64,000 bases of DNA. Source: Thermococcus litoralis DSM 5473 (GTDB lineage: Archaea > Methanobacteriota_B > Thermococci > Thermococcales > Thermococcaceae). The DNA is taken from contig NC_022084.1 of NCBI RefSeq assembly GCF_000246985.2, positions 1,139,607 to 1,203,606 of the forward strand, in the 5' to 3' direction. Position numbers and translations under genes: made by a program. The notes under the pieces are model-generated. The model saw only the letters and a list, made by a program, of their open reading frames with translations. It was not told the origin of the DNA and made no database searches. Of the stretch, positions 51,583-61,103 are shown piece after piece. Within the stretch, counting starts at the first letter, position 1. The number at the start of each line of letters is the position of its first letter.

Positions 51583-52968
51583 ATGAGAAGTGTTTCTAAA
51601 TTTGCCTTTGTATCTTTTATCTTCCTATTCTCTCAGTTAGCTATAGCATATACTCCAGTAAACCCCCTATGGAGCCTAAACACCCAAGTAGAAAGCATTG
51701 ACGTTTCTAGAGATTACATTTTAGTAATTTCGGATACTCTACGTTTATTTGATATGACTGGAGATCCAATCTTGGAAAGGCCAACTCCTCTGTGGGCTGG
51801 ACTTGTAGATGGAAATCTAGTAATACTCGAAAATGCAAATAAGACTATTCATGTCACTTGGATAAACTTAGTGAATAAATCCTCAGCATCGTACGCTATA
51901 AAGATTAAGAACTTTCCCCCATGGATTATCGCAAAAGGAGAAAAACACGTAGTGGTTCTTGATTTTGAACCCATGGGAAATTCCACCTTTTATGTCCTCG
52001 ACAAGCATGGGATAGCATGGAAATTGAGATATGCCATGGCTGTAGAAGAAATAAAGGTGAAGAATGAGTCAATTTATGTTCGGAGTTTCAGCAATATTTA
52101 CAAATTTAAAGAAAAGCGAGAATGGATGATCGACTTTCCTATATGCATTTTCCCACGAAGTTTTGATGTATACAAAAACTTTATTGGAGTTTTACTGAAT
52201 AATGGAACGTTACTCATGCTGGAAAATACGAAGAAGCTGTGGAGTAAAGATCTCGAATTTAGTGAAGCCCATAAGCATGAGTGCCTCTATGCAACATATT
52301 CCTCACCGTTATATGCTGAACTGGGGTTCCTAGGAGATAGACTACTTGTCACCATAGACAATGAAGCCATGCTATACGACACTAATGGAACTCTCCTGTG
52401 GACTTTTGAGTTATATGAAAACGTTACAAAGCTGGCAACTTCTAATTCTCTGGCCCTTGCAATAACTCCTAACAAGGTATACTTTATTTCAAAAGATGGG
52501 ATTTTAGGGAGCTATACAACCACAACCAACATTAAACATGCTGCAATCTCTAACTTAAACGCCATAATAACTGATTTTGAGTCAATTTATTTCTTCACCT
52601 TTGAACCATTTGTGACTATTACTGAGGTTGATGAGAATATTGCAGGGGAAGTGTTTTCTGATGAAATGCCTGATGTCCAAATTGTTCTTGGAAAAGCTGC
52701 GGCAAAGTTCGTTAACACAACATTCGCAAGGGACACAATGAAATTCAATGGAACCGTTTACAAAAGCATCTGGCGGAAGGAAGATTACTGTCTGATTCAG
52801 CCCGAAAATGGAAGAGTATTCATAGTAGGAACGCATAGATATGGAACCAAAGCTTGCTTGCTCTACTACAAAGAAAGAAAACCCAAAAAGCTTATGCTAC
52901 TCAGATGGCAAGATTTAAACAGAAATGACAAAGTAGAGATTGAAGAAATTAAGGTTGTGGCTAGATAA
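51583..52968 (+). CDS. Secreted beta-propeller-like protein of unknown function
   Basis: 461 residues. Signal peptide ends near Ala22 (LAIAYTP). The rest is strand-rich with repeated units that contain short Trp/aromatic and Gly-Asp turns (for example LFDMTGD, LYDTNGT and FISKDGI), suggesting a PQQ/WD40-type propeller for ~1-340, then a C-terminal ~120-residue domain with two or three Cys. GAGGTGA site before ATG. No enzymatic motif is seen. Follows the decayed secreted-protein gene. Confidence 0.68.
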   Translation: MRSVSKFAFVSFIFLFSQLAIAYTPVNPLWSLNTQVESIDVSRDYILVISDTLRLFDMTGDPILERPTPLWAGLVDGNLVILENANKTIHVTWINLVNKSSASYAIKIKNFPPWIIAKGEKHVVVLDFEPMGNSTFYVLDKHGIAWKLRYAMAVEEIKVKNESIYVRSFSNIYKFKEKREWMIDFPICIFPRSFDVYKNFIGVLLNNGTLLMLENTKKLWSKDLEFSEAHKHECLYATYSSPLYAELGFLGDRLLVTIDNEAMLYDTNGTLLWTFELYENVTKLATSNSLALAITPNKVYFISKDGILGSYTTTTNIKHAAISNLNAIITDFESIYFFTFEPFVTITEVDENIAGEVFSDEMPDVQIVLGKAAAKFVNTTFARDTMKFNGTVYKSIWRKEDYCLIQPENGRVFIVGTHRYGTKACLLYYKERKPKKLMLLRWQDLNRNDKVEIEEIKVVAR

Positions 52969-52980
52969 AAATCTCTAAAC

Positions 52981-53310
52981 CTAAATCATCGAATTCAAAA
53001 ATTTCCTAAACTTTTCTCCAATGTTTTCCGGAGGGATAACCTCCACTTCTACTCCAAGCTCCCTGAGATATTCCTCAACCCAGCTTTTTCTCAAAGGCTC
53101 GTTCCTAAAGGGATAAACCACCCAGAGGTGTTTAAAGCCAGCACGGTGGGCCTTTATTCCATTGTAAAGGATTCTTTGCTTTATCCATTTGTAGGAGTTC
53201 TCGAACTCAATTGCCAGAATTTTCTCATTTCCTCTCAAAATAGCCAAGTCTATTCTTGCATTATCCTTCGTGGAGAACTCCTTAAGGGCTTTAAAACCCA
53301 TTTCCTCCAC
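52981..53310 (-). CDS. Small PD-(D/E)XK-like protein of unknown function
   Basis: 109 residues. ARIDLAIL...ILAIEFE has the spacing of a PD-(D/E)XK nuclease core (Asp on one strand, Glu-x-Glu on the next), followed by KWIKQRILYNG and HLWVVYP as the expected helix and strand. Starts with GTG at 53310; an ATG three codons on has GGAGG too close to be ideal. A stop codon 13 codons upstream rules out a much longer form. May be a truncated or minimal nuclease. Confidence 0.5.
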   Translation of the reverse strand: MEEMGFKALKEFSTKDNARIDLAILRGNEKILAIEFENSYKWIKQRILYNGIKAHRAGFKHLWVVYPFRNEPLRKSWVEEYLRELGVEVEVIPPENIGEKFRKFLNSMI

Positions 53311-53376
53311 AGTTTTACTTAATTCCTCAGTGAGTGCTTTTATTTTAATCTTAAACCCTCCAAAAATTTGAAAAAA

Positions 53377-56100
53377 TTAGAGAGCCTTTTTGAGCTCCTC
53401 TAGAGCTTCCTTGGCCTTCAGGACGTTCTTTATCTTTCCTTGGGCAAGGTCTTTCTTACCTCCACCGCCTCCGCCTGCAACCTTCGTGATTATCTTTATC
53501 AGATCACCGGCTTTGTGTGGTATTTCATCACCAACGCTGACCACAACGGCTTTGCTGTCCTCACTTATCAAAGCAACAACTCTCTTTGGTTTCTTAAGCT
53601 TCAGAGCTGCTTCTCTTAAGTGATCTATCTCTCCCTCCACTATAGCTCCAATGAACTCAATCTCTCCTATTTTCTCAACTTTGCTCTCGAGCTCATAGAC
53701 TAAAAGCTTCGCAAGTTCTTTGTTGAGCTTCTCCACTTCTTTCCTTGCTTGCTTCCATTCCTCAAAGAACCTCTCTGCAGTCTCTGGCAGTTTCTCTGGA
53801 GGAACTCTAAATACCTCACTCGTTCTGCTTAATATCTCCCTTTCCTTCTGCCATTCCTTGATAGTTGCCTCGCCACATGTGAAGATTATCCTCTCAACTC
53901 CATCCTGTATTCTCTCCGTGCGAAGGATTTTTATTGGGCCTATCAAGCCAGTATTTGGTAAGTGTGTACCTCCACAAGCTTGCACATCCCAATCTTTAAT
54001 GTTCAAAATTCTGATTATCCTGCCCGGCACTACTCCCCCCTGATAAAGCCTAAAGCCGTACTTTTGCTCCGCCTCGGTTCTTGGCAACCATTCCCATTTA
54101 ACAGGTCTGCTTTCCATGACCACTTTATTTGCTAAAAGCTCTATTTCTTTAAGCTCCTCTTCGCTGATGCGCTTGTAGTGAGCTATATCCAATCTAGCCC
54201 AATCGGTGCTTAATTGGGAGCCAGCCTGCCAAACGTGTTTTCCAAGAACCCTAACAAGGGCTCCCATGAGAACGTGAGTACCGGTGTGGTGTCTCATGTG
54301 CTGTATTCTCCTCTGCCAGTCAATTTTTCCGTGAACGGTGTCTCCTTCTTTGAAAGCTTCAGGATTCTCCACCTTGTGGAGGATTACTTTGCCAACTTTC
54401 TGGACATCGAGCACTTTAATTCCGCTGAGCTCGCCCAAATCACACGGCTGACCTCCACCTTCGGGATAAAATGCGGTCTGATCCAAAACCACCCAGTCCT
54501 CTATTACCCTAAGCACCTTTGCATCAAACTCCTTCATAAACGGATCCTCGTAGTAGAGGGTTCTCGTATCTGGCAAGTCTTGAACGAGCTCAAAGTCCAC
54601 TATTCTCTTCTCCTCTTCTTTCTTGACAGTCTTTTCAGCCTCTTTGGCAACTAAGCTGTAGAAGTTGTCCGGAACCTTGACTTTCATGCCTTCTTTCTCC
54701 GCAATCTCCTTGACGATTTCAGGGGTCAAGCCGTGGCTCTCATAGAAGAGAATAAGCTTCTCAAGGGGGAGTTCGTTAATGCCTTGTTTTTTAAGCTTTT
54801 CGATTTCTCTCTTCACTAATCCGCTTCCCCTCTTTAGGGTCTCTGCGTATTTCTTTTCTTCAACGTTGACCATATCAAGAACAACATCTTCCATTTCCTT
54901 GAACTCTGGGAAAGTCTTGTGTAAAGCCTTTATGTGCATTGCAACTATTTCGCTGAGGGGGATTTCCAAACCGAGCTCTCTAAGGTGTCTTATGCTCTTC
55001 CTTATGAGCAATCTAGCAAGGTAACCAGCTTTAACGTTAGAGGGAACAACACCATCGGAAAGCATAAAGGTGAGAGCTTTTGTATGGTCGGCTATTGCGT
55101 ATATCAGTTCATACGGTCTAACGAGTCTCGTAAGTTCATCTGGATCAATTCCAACCCTCTTTGCAACTGTCTCCCTCAATACTCTCAAATCACCCATATC
55201 TTCAATATCAAACATTCCCGCTAATTTTGAGTTCTCCATGAGAATTCTGTCGTCTATTTTTTCAATTCCAGCCATCTTTTTGAGGGGCTCAATGACATAG
55301 TCTAAGACTGCATCATATGCCGTTGGAGTCCCTTGGCTCATCCAGACAAGCCTTTCAAGCCCATAACCAGTATCAACGACCCTCGTATCCATCGGGACAT
55401 ACTTATCTCCCTTAATCTCAACAACCTGAGATGGATCAGCGTCTGGAGGGGCTAACTTATACTGCATGAACACTAAAGTGGCAACTTCTAAACCGCGGTA
55501 GAGAACCTCAAAAGCCGGACCAGCGTTTCCTCCACCAGCCCACGGGTTCTCCTTAAAAGTTATATCTTCTCCTTTCATCCCCAAATCCTTGGTGAAAAAC
55601 TCGTAGGCATATTCAACGGTCTCATCCATCCAGTAAATCGGTTTACCCGGATAGTTGAAAGCATGGTGTGCCATCATTTCAAATATCGTGAAGTGCCTGC
55701 CAGTTATTCCAACGTTGTCTATGTCGGTAAACCTTATTGATGGCTGGCTTATCGTGAGTGGATTTGCGGGAGGATCAGCTTCACCGCTTATAACCCACGG
55801 TTGGAAGTCCATTATGCTCGCTCCAACGAGGAGCACATCGTCTCTCCATCTGGGTAAAACGGGGTAGCGTTTTACTCTTCCGTGTCCCTTTCTCTCAAAA
55901 AAGCTCAGGAACTTCTCACGCATCTCGTCGAGAGTGTACTTCTTTGGGATGCCCGGGTTTCCTATGAATTCGTACTCATCACATGGTGGATCCCCACAGG
56001 TTTCTCTATCTGGGTCAAGCGTCCAAAAAGGTTTTCCACAGACCTTACAGGTTTTTCTTATCCACCCTTCTTCCTTAAACATCCTTGTACTCATGTCCAT
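53377..56100 (-). CDS. alaS: Alanyl-tRNA synthetase
   Basis: 907 residues, archaeal form. An N-terminal Cys-rich extension (CKVCGKPFW and CGDPPCDEY) precedes the class II core, with motif 2 and 3 regions around 100-260. The editing domain carries [11 protein letters not shown] (~620) and [10 protein letters not shown] (~717), and the C-terminal DHHA1/C-Ala domain ends with [13 protein letters not shown]. The ATG at 56100 follows GGTGATGATC. Confidence 0.96.
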   Translation of the reverse strand: MDMSTRMFKEEGWIRKTCKVCGKPFWTLDPDRETCGDPPCDEYEFIGNPGIPKKYTLDEMREKFLSFFERKGHGRVKRYPVLPRWRDDVLLVGASIMDFQPWVISGEADPPANPLTISQPSIRFTDIDNVGITGRHFTIFEMMAHHAFNYPGKPIYWMDETVEYAYEFFTKDLGMKGEDITFKENPWAGGGNAGPAFEVLYRGLEVATLVFMQYKLAPPDADPSQVVEIKGDKYVPMDTRVVDTGYGLERLVWMSQGTPTAYDAVLDYVIEPLKKMAGIEKIDDRILMENSKLAGMFDIEDMGDLRVLRETVAKRVGIDPDELTRLVRPYELIYAIADHTKALTFMLSDGVVPSNVKAGYLARLLIRKSIRHLRELGLEIPLSEIVAMHIKALHKTFPEFKEMEDVVLDMVNVEEKKYAETLKRGSGLVKREIEKLKKQGINELPLEKLILFYESHGLTPEIVKEIAEKEGMKVKVPDNFYSLVAKEAEKTVKKEEEKRIVDFELVQDLPDTRTLYYEDPFMKEFDAKVLRVIEDWVVLDQTAFYPEGGGQPCDLGELSGIKVLDVQKVGKVILHKVENPEAFKEGDTVHGKIDWQRRIQHMRHHTGTHVLMGALVRVLGKHVWQAGSQLSTDWARLDIAHYKRISEEELKEIELLANKVVMESRPVKWEWLPRTEAEQKYGFRLYQGGVVPGRIIRILNIKDWDVQACGGTHLPNTGLIGPIKILRTERIQDGVERIIFTCGEATIKEWQKEREILSRTSEVFRVPPEKLPETAERFFEEWKQARKEVEKLNKELAKLLVYELESKVEKIGEIEFIGAIVEGEIDHLREAALKLKKPKRVVALISEDSKAVVVSVGDEIPHKAGDLIKIITKVAGGGGGGKKDLAQGKIKNVLKAKEALEELKKAL

Positions 56101-56188
56101 GATCATCACCATCCTTAAGTCTAACCTAAAAGTTGCTTTTCATATTAAAAAGTCTTTGTCTGAAGAAGCGTTCACAAATGTTTTAGAA

Positions 56189-56467
56189 TTATTTGTCGAC
56201 TTCCACGTCTTCAAACTCATCCTCATTTACGACAACAAAAGGAATTTTCATCTTTTTAAGCATCTCAATGAGCTGTTTATGACTTTTTTCTAGCATTTCT
56301 ATTTTGTGTCTCAGACTTTGGTTCTCGATATAGAGGCTCGTCGCTTCTTCAGTTTTCATGTTGAGCTGGGTCTTTAACTCAATTATCTGCTCCTCAAGCT
56401 CCACAACAGAGCGTTCAAGCCGTTCTATTTCTTCATAGAGGTCTTTGCATAATATTCTTTTTACCAT
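56189..56467 (-). CDS. Small coiled-coil protein of unknown function
   Basis: 92 residues. One leucine-zipper-like coiled coil from about 8 to 70 (Leu/Ile every seven), followed by a short strand-like IPFVVVNEDEF and an acidic tail. No DNA-binding domain visible. The ATG lies three bases after the 3' flank of a C/D-box sRNA on the same strand and has no good SD, so the transcript may carry both. Function unknown. Confidence 0.55.
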   Translation of the reverse strand: MVKRILCKDLYEEIERLERSVVELEEQIIELKTQLNMKTEEATSLYIENQSLRHKIEMLEKSHKQLIEMLKKMKIPFVVVNEDEFEDVEVDK

Positions 56468-56469
56468 TG

Positions 56470-56525
56470 CGGTCAGCCCCGCGAAACTTCCTCACCAATC
56501 AGGGGGCTCCAGACTCATCATTCCG
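56470..56525 (-). ncRNA. C/D-box guide sRNA (2'-O-methylation guide)
   Basis: Minus strand: C box ATGATGA (56515-56521), 12-nt spacer, D' box CTGA (56499-56502), 3-nt loop, C' box GTGAGGA (56489-56495), 12-nt spacer, D box CTGA (56473-56476), flanked by CGG and CCG that can pair. A TATA-like TTAAAATAAA (about 56547-56557) is about 27 nt before the 5' end. By the D+5 rule the targets would be a G within CCCCGCGAAACT (D guide) and a C within GGGGCTCCAGAC (D' guide). All boxes match or nearly match consensus. Confidence 0.82.
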
Positions 56526-56588
56526 TTTTTACTTTATAGACCCAATTTATTTTAACCTTTTGTCGCTGAGAATCAGAAATATAGGAAC

Positions 56589-57383
56589 TCAAACAGCATA
56601 GTATTCCGGTCTCCTATCCTTGAAGATGTCATTGAACTCGTTAAGCTTTTTGTTCCTCGCCTCTTCGATGTTTATCTCAACAACTCCCACTTCCTCCTTA
56701 TCTTCACTTGCCCTGAGCAGGATTTCAGCCTTTGGTGAGTTTATCTGGCTCATGCCTATGAACCTTAGCCCCCTCTCTTCTCCGATTCTGTTTGCTGTTA
56801 TGCTGAATACCCTGTTTTCGAGGCTCCTTATTGGCATTGCCCTTGGAGCATAGGGAAGAACCAGATTGGCCGGATGTGCAACGATATCAGCCCCTTTAAG
56901 GGCAAGCGTTCTCATCGACTCCGGGAAGAACCAGTCAAAGCATATCATAATTCCCACTTTTGCAATACCTATGTTGAAGACGTGAAAGCCGAGGTTTCCA
57001 GGCTCAAAGAAAAGCTTCTCCCTATAGAAAAGGTGAACCTTGCGGTATTTTCCAATGTAGCCCCATCCTATTGGGCCTACAATGACAGCGGAGTTGTAAA
57101 GTTTCCCCCTCTCATCTTTCTCAGCGGTTCCAGCCACTATGAACGCTTCATGCTCCCTTGCCTGCTCAACAAGAAATTGAGTGGTCTCCCCATCTGGAAT
57201 CTGCTGGGCTATCCCCTCCACTTCTTCTTTCGTCTCAAAATTGTAGCCCGCGTCAAAAAGCTCTGGAAGAACAATGAGCTTTGCACCTTGTCTTGCAGCC
57301 TCTCCAATTAATTTCTCAGCTTTGCTGAGGTTGGTATTAAGATCCAAAAGCTTTGGCTCCATCTGAACAAATCCAACTTTCAT
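56589..57383 (-). CDS. Carbon-nitrogen hydrolase (nitrilase superfamily)
   Basis: 264 residues. The catalytic triad is visible: Glu41 (LPELF), Lys115 (YRKVHLF) and Cys148 (MICFDW); the Lys-Cys spacing equals that of the P. abyssi nitrilase, which acts on aliphatic dinitriles. Substrate here may instead be an amide. GGAGGG before ATG. Monocistronic in appearance. Confidence 0.9.
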   Translation of the reverse strand: MKVGFVQMEPKLLDLNTNLSKAEKLIGEAARQGAKLIVLPELFDAGYNFETKEEVEGIAQQIPDGETTQFLVEQAREHEAFIVAGTAEKDERGKLYNSAVIVGPIGWGYIGKYRKVHLFYREKLFFEPGNLGFHVFNIGIAKVGIMICFDWFFPESMRTLALKGADIVAHPANLVLPYAPRAMPIRSLENRVFSITANRIGEERGLRFIGMSQINSPKAEILLRASEDKEEVGVVEINIEEARNKKLNEFNDIFKDRRPEYYAV

Positions 57384-57782
57384 TTCAATCCCTCCTTAAT
57401 GTTTAGGGTTTTGACGGTTAATAACTTATCGAGCACATTTTTGTCCAAGCCAAGAGCTATAGAAAGAGAAAATTAAAATTACACAATTTTTGAGAGTTTT
57501 AAAAAGCCCAAAATTGCTAGGATTACTCTAGAGCCAGAAATTACCTATTTAAATATCACAATCTCACCAAGAGGCTTTTTATTATCCACTAACGCGATAT
57601 AGGGGTGTGATAACTATTTATAAGACTTCGACAAGAGACAAAGCTCTGCTTGACCAGATTTTCCTTTAATCTCCTTTATTTTGTTCTTTTTGTCTTTGCT
57701 ATTTTCTAATCCCTTTTGATGGAAAAGCTTAAAAACCAAGCAAAGTGAGCTTAGTCTGGAACGATTATCGGGGGTGATGATC
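57384..57782. other. 399-bp intergenic region upstream of L41e
   Basis: No ORF that looks coding. It is AT-rich with T runs (57571-57580 and 57661-57700) and holds the L41e promoter: TATA-like GCTTAAAAACC (57727-57737), about 50 bp before the L41e ATG. A second TATA-like CTATTTATAAG lies at about 57613-57623 with no gene close behind it, so an unannotated short transcript is possible. Confidence 0.4.
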
Positions 57783-57896
57783 ATGAAGAGGAGACCAAGG
57801 AAATGGAAAAAGAAGGGAAGAATGAGGTGGAAGTGGATTAAAAAGAGGATTAGGAGACTAAAGAGGCAGAGAAAGAAGGAGAGAGGAATAATCTGA
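57783..57896 (+). CDS. rpl41e: Ribosomal protein L41e
   Basis: 37 residues, almost entirely Arg, Lys and Trp: it opens [18 protein letters not shown] and continues [17 protein letters not shown]. This is the archaeal form of eL41, a single basic helix at the subunit interface. GGTGATGATC precedes the ATG and a TATA box lies about 50 bp upstream. Very short, so easily missed. The antisense frame that covers it is a shadow. Confidence 0.88.
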   Translation: MKRRPRKWKKKGRMRWKWIKKRIRRLKRQRKKERGII

Positions 57897-57934
57897 TTTT
57901 TCTTCAATCTTTATATCTCTTTTACGTGATTATC

Positions 57935-58591
57935 ATGGAAAACTTCCCTTACGAGGAGCTTTCTCTTGAACTGCAAACATCTTCCGGAAGAACCCTTGTT
58001 CTTGCGGATCCACATATAGCTTTTGAACTTTCGAGGGGATTAAGGGTAAGAACAAAATTCGAAAAAAGCCTTGCAGAGTTTATAAAAGAGAAAGATCCGG
58101 ATCTGGTGATTATCCTAGGTGACATAAAAGAGCCCCTCGGAATGAGTAGATTTGTCAAAAAGCTCCTTATGGAATTCTTTTCTGAGATTGTGGAATACAG
58201 CATTGTCATAACAAAAGGAAACCACGACGGAAAGATAGAAGAAGTCACAAAGGAATTCAAAAATGTAAATGTCGTCAGTCATTTTCTCCTCGATGATACG
58301 CTTTTCCTCCATGGACACCAGAACCTCCCAGAAGTTGAGTTTAAGAAAGCTTTTCTAGGACACATCCACCCTGCAATCAGCTTGAGGATTGGAAGGAACA
58401 TTAGAAAAGTAAAATGCTTCTTTAAAGTTGAAGATTTTCTAATTTTGCCCACGATAAACCCCTACATAGAAGGGTTCGACGTGAGAGAGGGGATAAAAAT
58501 GATCCCATTTTTGAAAAATTCTTCATCAGGAGAGGCTTTTCTTGGAGACGGAACCTATATTGGCAAAGTTGAGCTAAACCGTAAGGCTTAA
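57935..58591 (+). CDS. Metallophosphoesterase (calcineurin-like)
   Basis: 218 residues. All dimetal motifs are present: ADPHIA (DxH), ILGDIKE (GDxx), KGNHDGK (GNHD), LHGHQN and LGHIHPAI (GHxH). The family is common in archaea beside DNA-repair or helicase genes; here the neighbour is an HTH regulator. The ATG at 57935 is chosen because the in-frame GTG at 57926 is in the SD-like stretch; the site is weak. Confidence 0.87.
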   Translation: MENFPYEELSLELQTSSGRTLVLADPHIAFELSRGLRVRTKFEKSLAEFIKEKDPDLVIILGDIKEPLGMSRFVKKLLMEFFSEIVEYSIVITKGNHDGKIEEVTKEFKNVNVVSHFLLDDTLFLHGHQNLPEVEFKKAFLGHIHPAISLRIGRNIRKVKCFFKVEDFLILPTINPYIEGFDVREGIKMIPFLKNSSSGEAFLGDGTYIGKVELNRKA

Positions 58592-58629
58592 AATGTATGA
58601 AGCTAAATATTCATAGGTGTGAGAGAAAG

Positions 58630-58962
58630 ATGGGGGACGTGTACGATAAGCTTGAGAGCCTCTTGAGAACATTGGGATTCAAGAAAAACGAACTTAGAAT
58701 ATACCGCCTGCTCTTGGAAAAGAAAGCCCCTATGAGGATAACTGAAATAAAAGAGGAGCTTGGAATAAGCGAGAGAAGTGTTAGGGAACACGTCCTCAAC
58801 CTGTACAAAAGGGGAGTTCTCAAGAGGGAGCTCATTCAAAGAGGCTGGCTTGGCTATGTTTATTCTGCAGTCTCACCTTCTGAGCTTCTGGCAAAACTTA
58901 AGGAAAATGTTGTCAAAAAGATAAATGAAATTGAGAAAGAACTAAAAAACGATAATATCTAA
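58630..58962 (+). CDS. Winged helix-turn-helix transcriptional regulator
   Basis: 110 residues. LGFKKNELRIYRLLLEKKAPMRI followed by EIKEELGISERSVREHV gives a MarR/TrmB-type winged helix, with a C-terminal coiled coil (~83-108) for dimerisation and no effector domain. The ATG at 58630 follows GGTGTGAGAG. Downstream of the phosphoesterase by 38 bp, same strand; its last 21 bp overlap the convergent peptidase gene. Confidence 0.8.
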   Translation: MGDVYDKLESLLRTLGFKKNELRIYRLLLEKKAPMRITEIKEELGISERSVREHVLNLYKRGVLKRELIQRGWLGYVYSAVSPSELLAKLKENVVKKINEIEKELKNDNI

Positions 58963-60627
58963 AGACCTTAATATCCCAACCGCTTTCTCAAGCTTTTCTT
59001 TCTCGAACTTCCCGTACTCCTCTTCCAGAGCTTTGAATGCCTCTTCTTTTGGCATTATCTCTCCGAGCATTAATAGCTCATGGAGCAAAACACCCATTTT
59101 CCTATCTTCCAATATTTTTCCCAGCTCCTCCCCCTTCTTCTCGTCAATCTGCTTTATCGATCTTGGATAAATAATGCCTTTTTTCTTCCACTTTAGCCAA
59201 GGTTCAAAGGTAAACTCGTGTCCCATGTTTAGCCCTAGGAACTTAGAATCCCTCGACAGCCCGAGCATAACCAACTTTTCCGCCACTTCGAGATCCCTTT
59301 CAATGCTGAGCTCTCCAAGGTACTTCATTGTAAAGCCTCTAGCAAATCTCTCAAGCTCCTCTTTCTTTCCTTTTGCAAGGGCTAATGCAGTTGCCAATAC
59401 CGCTCCACCTATTATTTCAAGGCTTTCTTTGCTTATCTTCTCAACACTGTCCTCGCTTGAGTGATAAAACCTGTCAGGCCAGGTTATGGGCATCACGCTT
59501 GGAATTCCAAAGAAGTTGAATACATCATGATCGCTTCCAAGCTCGTAAGGATAGCTTCTAGCCTTCATTTTTGGCAGAGAACTTCCCCCAAAGCTCTCTC
59601 CTTCGGAATTCACGAGACCAATAAAATACTCCAGAATTCCGGAAACAATCGAAAATCTTGATAATGGCGTTCTAATTATCATTATCGTTGAGTTAGCTCT
59701 GTCTTCACTTCCCCCAACCATGTCAAGGTTTATCGCCACGTAGTAGTCATCGAGCTTTGCGTATTTCTCTATAAAAGCCTGCGTCCCATGATGCTCTGGA
59801 ATCCAGAGAAAAGCAAAGCCAAGCCGGAATGAATCATCGTAAAGAGTATTAAGTGTTTTAGCCAGCTCAATCAGCGTTGCTGCTCCGCTTGCATTGTCGT
59901 TTGCGCCCGGTTTTGGGTGGCATATGTGAGCCGTGAACAGAACATACGGAGGCTTTCCCACATTTGCGTAAACAATTGGAAGAACTTGACTCTCAGAGAT
60001 TAAAGTGTCAACCTTGATTTTTGCCGTTACCTTTTCACCCTTCTTCAATTTCTGGAGAACGGCATTTGCAAGCTCTTCGCTTAGAGCAACTGCTGGGATT
60101 TTTGCCCATTCTAAGTCCCTTTTAGCCAAAAATAGTCCAATGTAAGGGAAGGCATTGCCCGTTCCCTTTCTGTAAGCTATAAACGCAAGGGCTCCTTTTT
60201 CATTCGCTTTTCTGTAGTTTTCATGCCATTTCTCACTCACAATAACTATCTTGCCCTTCACATTTTCCCAGTCTTCTTCCCTTTCTATTGCTATAACTTC
60301 CCCCTCGGCTTCTCCAGGTGGCGAGTGCGCCATTACGACAAGGGGGGTCTTGGAAGTCGTTATTTTCTTTCCAATTATCCCCACTTCCCCGTAAATTAGA
60401 TCCCATGCTATTGGAGAGGAAAGGGTTAAGTGCCATTTCTCCCCGTCATAAGAATCCTCAAGCAGTTCTGCTTTTATGCCATTTATCCTTAATTCCTCGT
60501 TTATGTATCTGGCAGCTTCAACCAGCTCCTTGGACCCTTGGATTCTATGAAACTTGCTTATCTCGGAGATATATCCTAAAACATTCTCCGGGTTAAAAAC
60601 TTCGGCTTCTTTCAAGAGCTCCTTCAT
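58942..60627 (-). CDS. M28-family aminopeptidase with PA domain
   Basis: 561 residues, no signal peptide, so cytoplasmic. A protease-associated insert (~85-200) interrupts the N-terminal part. Metal ligands of M28: His in TAHICHP and Asp in GANDNASG (~235-250), Glu in PEHHGTQ, Asp in NLDMVGGS, and a C-terminal His in RFYHSSED (~392). The last ~130 residues are helical. The ATG at 60627 follows GGTGTTATCG. Confidence 0.85.
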   Translation of the reverse strand: MKELLKEAEVFNPENVLGYISEISKFHRIQGSKELVEAARYINEELRINGIKAELLEDSYDGEKWHLTLSSPIAWDLIYGEVGIIGKKITTSKTPLVVMAHSPPGEAEGEVIAIEREEDWENVKGKIVIVSEKWHENYRKANEKGALAFIAYRKGTGNAFPYIGLFLAKRDLEWAKIPAVALSEELANAVLQKLKKGEKVTAKIKVDTLISESQVLPIVYANVGKPPYVLFTAHICHPKPGANDNASGAATLIELAKTLNTLYDDSFRLGFAFLWIPEHHGTQAFIEKYAKLDDYYVAINLDMVGGSEDRANSTIMIIRTPLSRFSIVSGILEYFIGLVNSEGESFGGSSLPKMKARSYPYELGSDHDVFNFFGIPSVMPITWPDRFYHSSEDSVEKISKESLEIIGGAVLATALALAKGKKEELERFARGFTMKYLGELSIERDLEVAEKLVMLGLSRDSKFLGLNMGHEFTFEPWLKWKKKGIIYPRSIKQIDEKKGEELGKILEDRKMGVLLHELLMLGEIMPKEEAFKALEEEYGKFEKEKLEKAVGILRSLDIIVF

Positions 60628-60673
60628 CGATAACACCAAATAAAAATTCATCCAGAAAAGACTATAAAGATTC

Positions 60674-61096
60674 CTATCTCTTGCGGAACATCTTTGGTGT
60701 AGAAATAATTTCTGGCACTTCCATAGATTTCATGATACTCAGTATCTCAGGTGGTTCGATAATTTCAGGAGTACTTAAAAACTCAGAGAATTCATCTTCA
60801 AGCTCGTTTTCAAGCACGTAATTTTCTTCTCTAGGCTCATGCAGATCTCTCGAACTTGATGCTGATAACCCTGAGGCTATGTCCTTCATTCTTTTCGCCT
60901 TTCCGTCTTCTAGTCCCTCTTCATAAGCTGTTTTTACTTCTTCAAGTATTCCTAACTCTTCTGCAAGGCTGTAGATTTTAGATTTTTTCTTAGAAATCCA
61001 CGACACCCATTCTGTATGCCCTTTATACCCAACAAAATATCCGAATCTATAGGCCTCTTTTATGAGATTTCTTTTTTTATCCATCTTATCGGACAT
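60674..61096 (-). CDS. Uncharacterised protein downstream of KaiC-like gene
   Basis: 140 residues. The N-terminal half is helical and basic (IKEAYRFGYFVGYKGHTEWVSW with conserved aromatic residues). The C-terminal half is acidic and Pro/Ile/Glu-rich with repeats of the type PEI(I/L)S and STPE(I/M), likely disordered. The ATG at 61096 follows GGTGATG, which includes the stop codon of the KaiC-like gene, so the two are coupled. No family recognised; probably a partner of the ATPase. Confidence 0.62.
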   Translation of the reverse strand: MSDKMDKKRNLIKEAYRFGYFVGYKGHTEWVSWISKKKSKIYSLAEELGILEEVKTAYEEGLEDGKAKRMKDIASGLSASSSRDLHEPREENYVLENELEDEFSEFLSTPEIIEPPEILSIMKSMEVPEIISTPKMFRKR

Positions 61097-61103
61097 AAAA
61101 GCA

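Noticed and set aside
57614-57907. 97-codon minus-strand ORF over L41e
   Set aside because: Its Leu/Phe-rich start is the complement of the Arg/Lys-rich L41e gene, which has a proper RBS and promoter.
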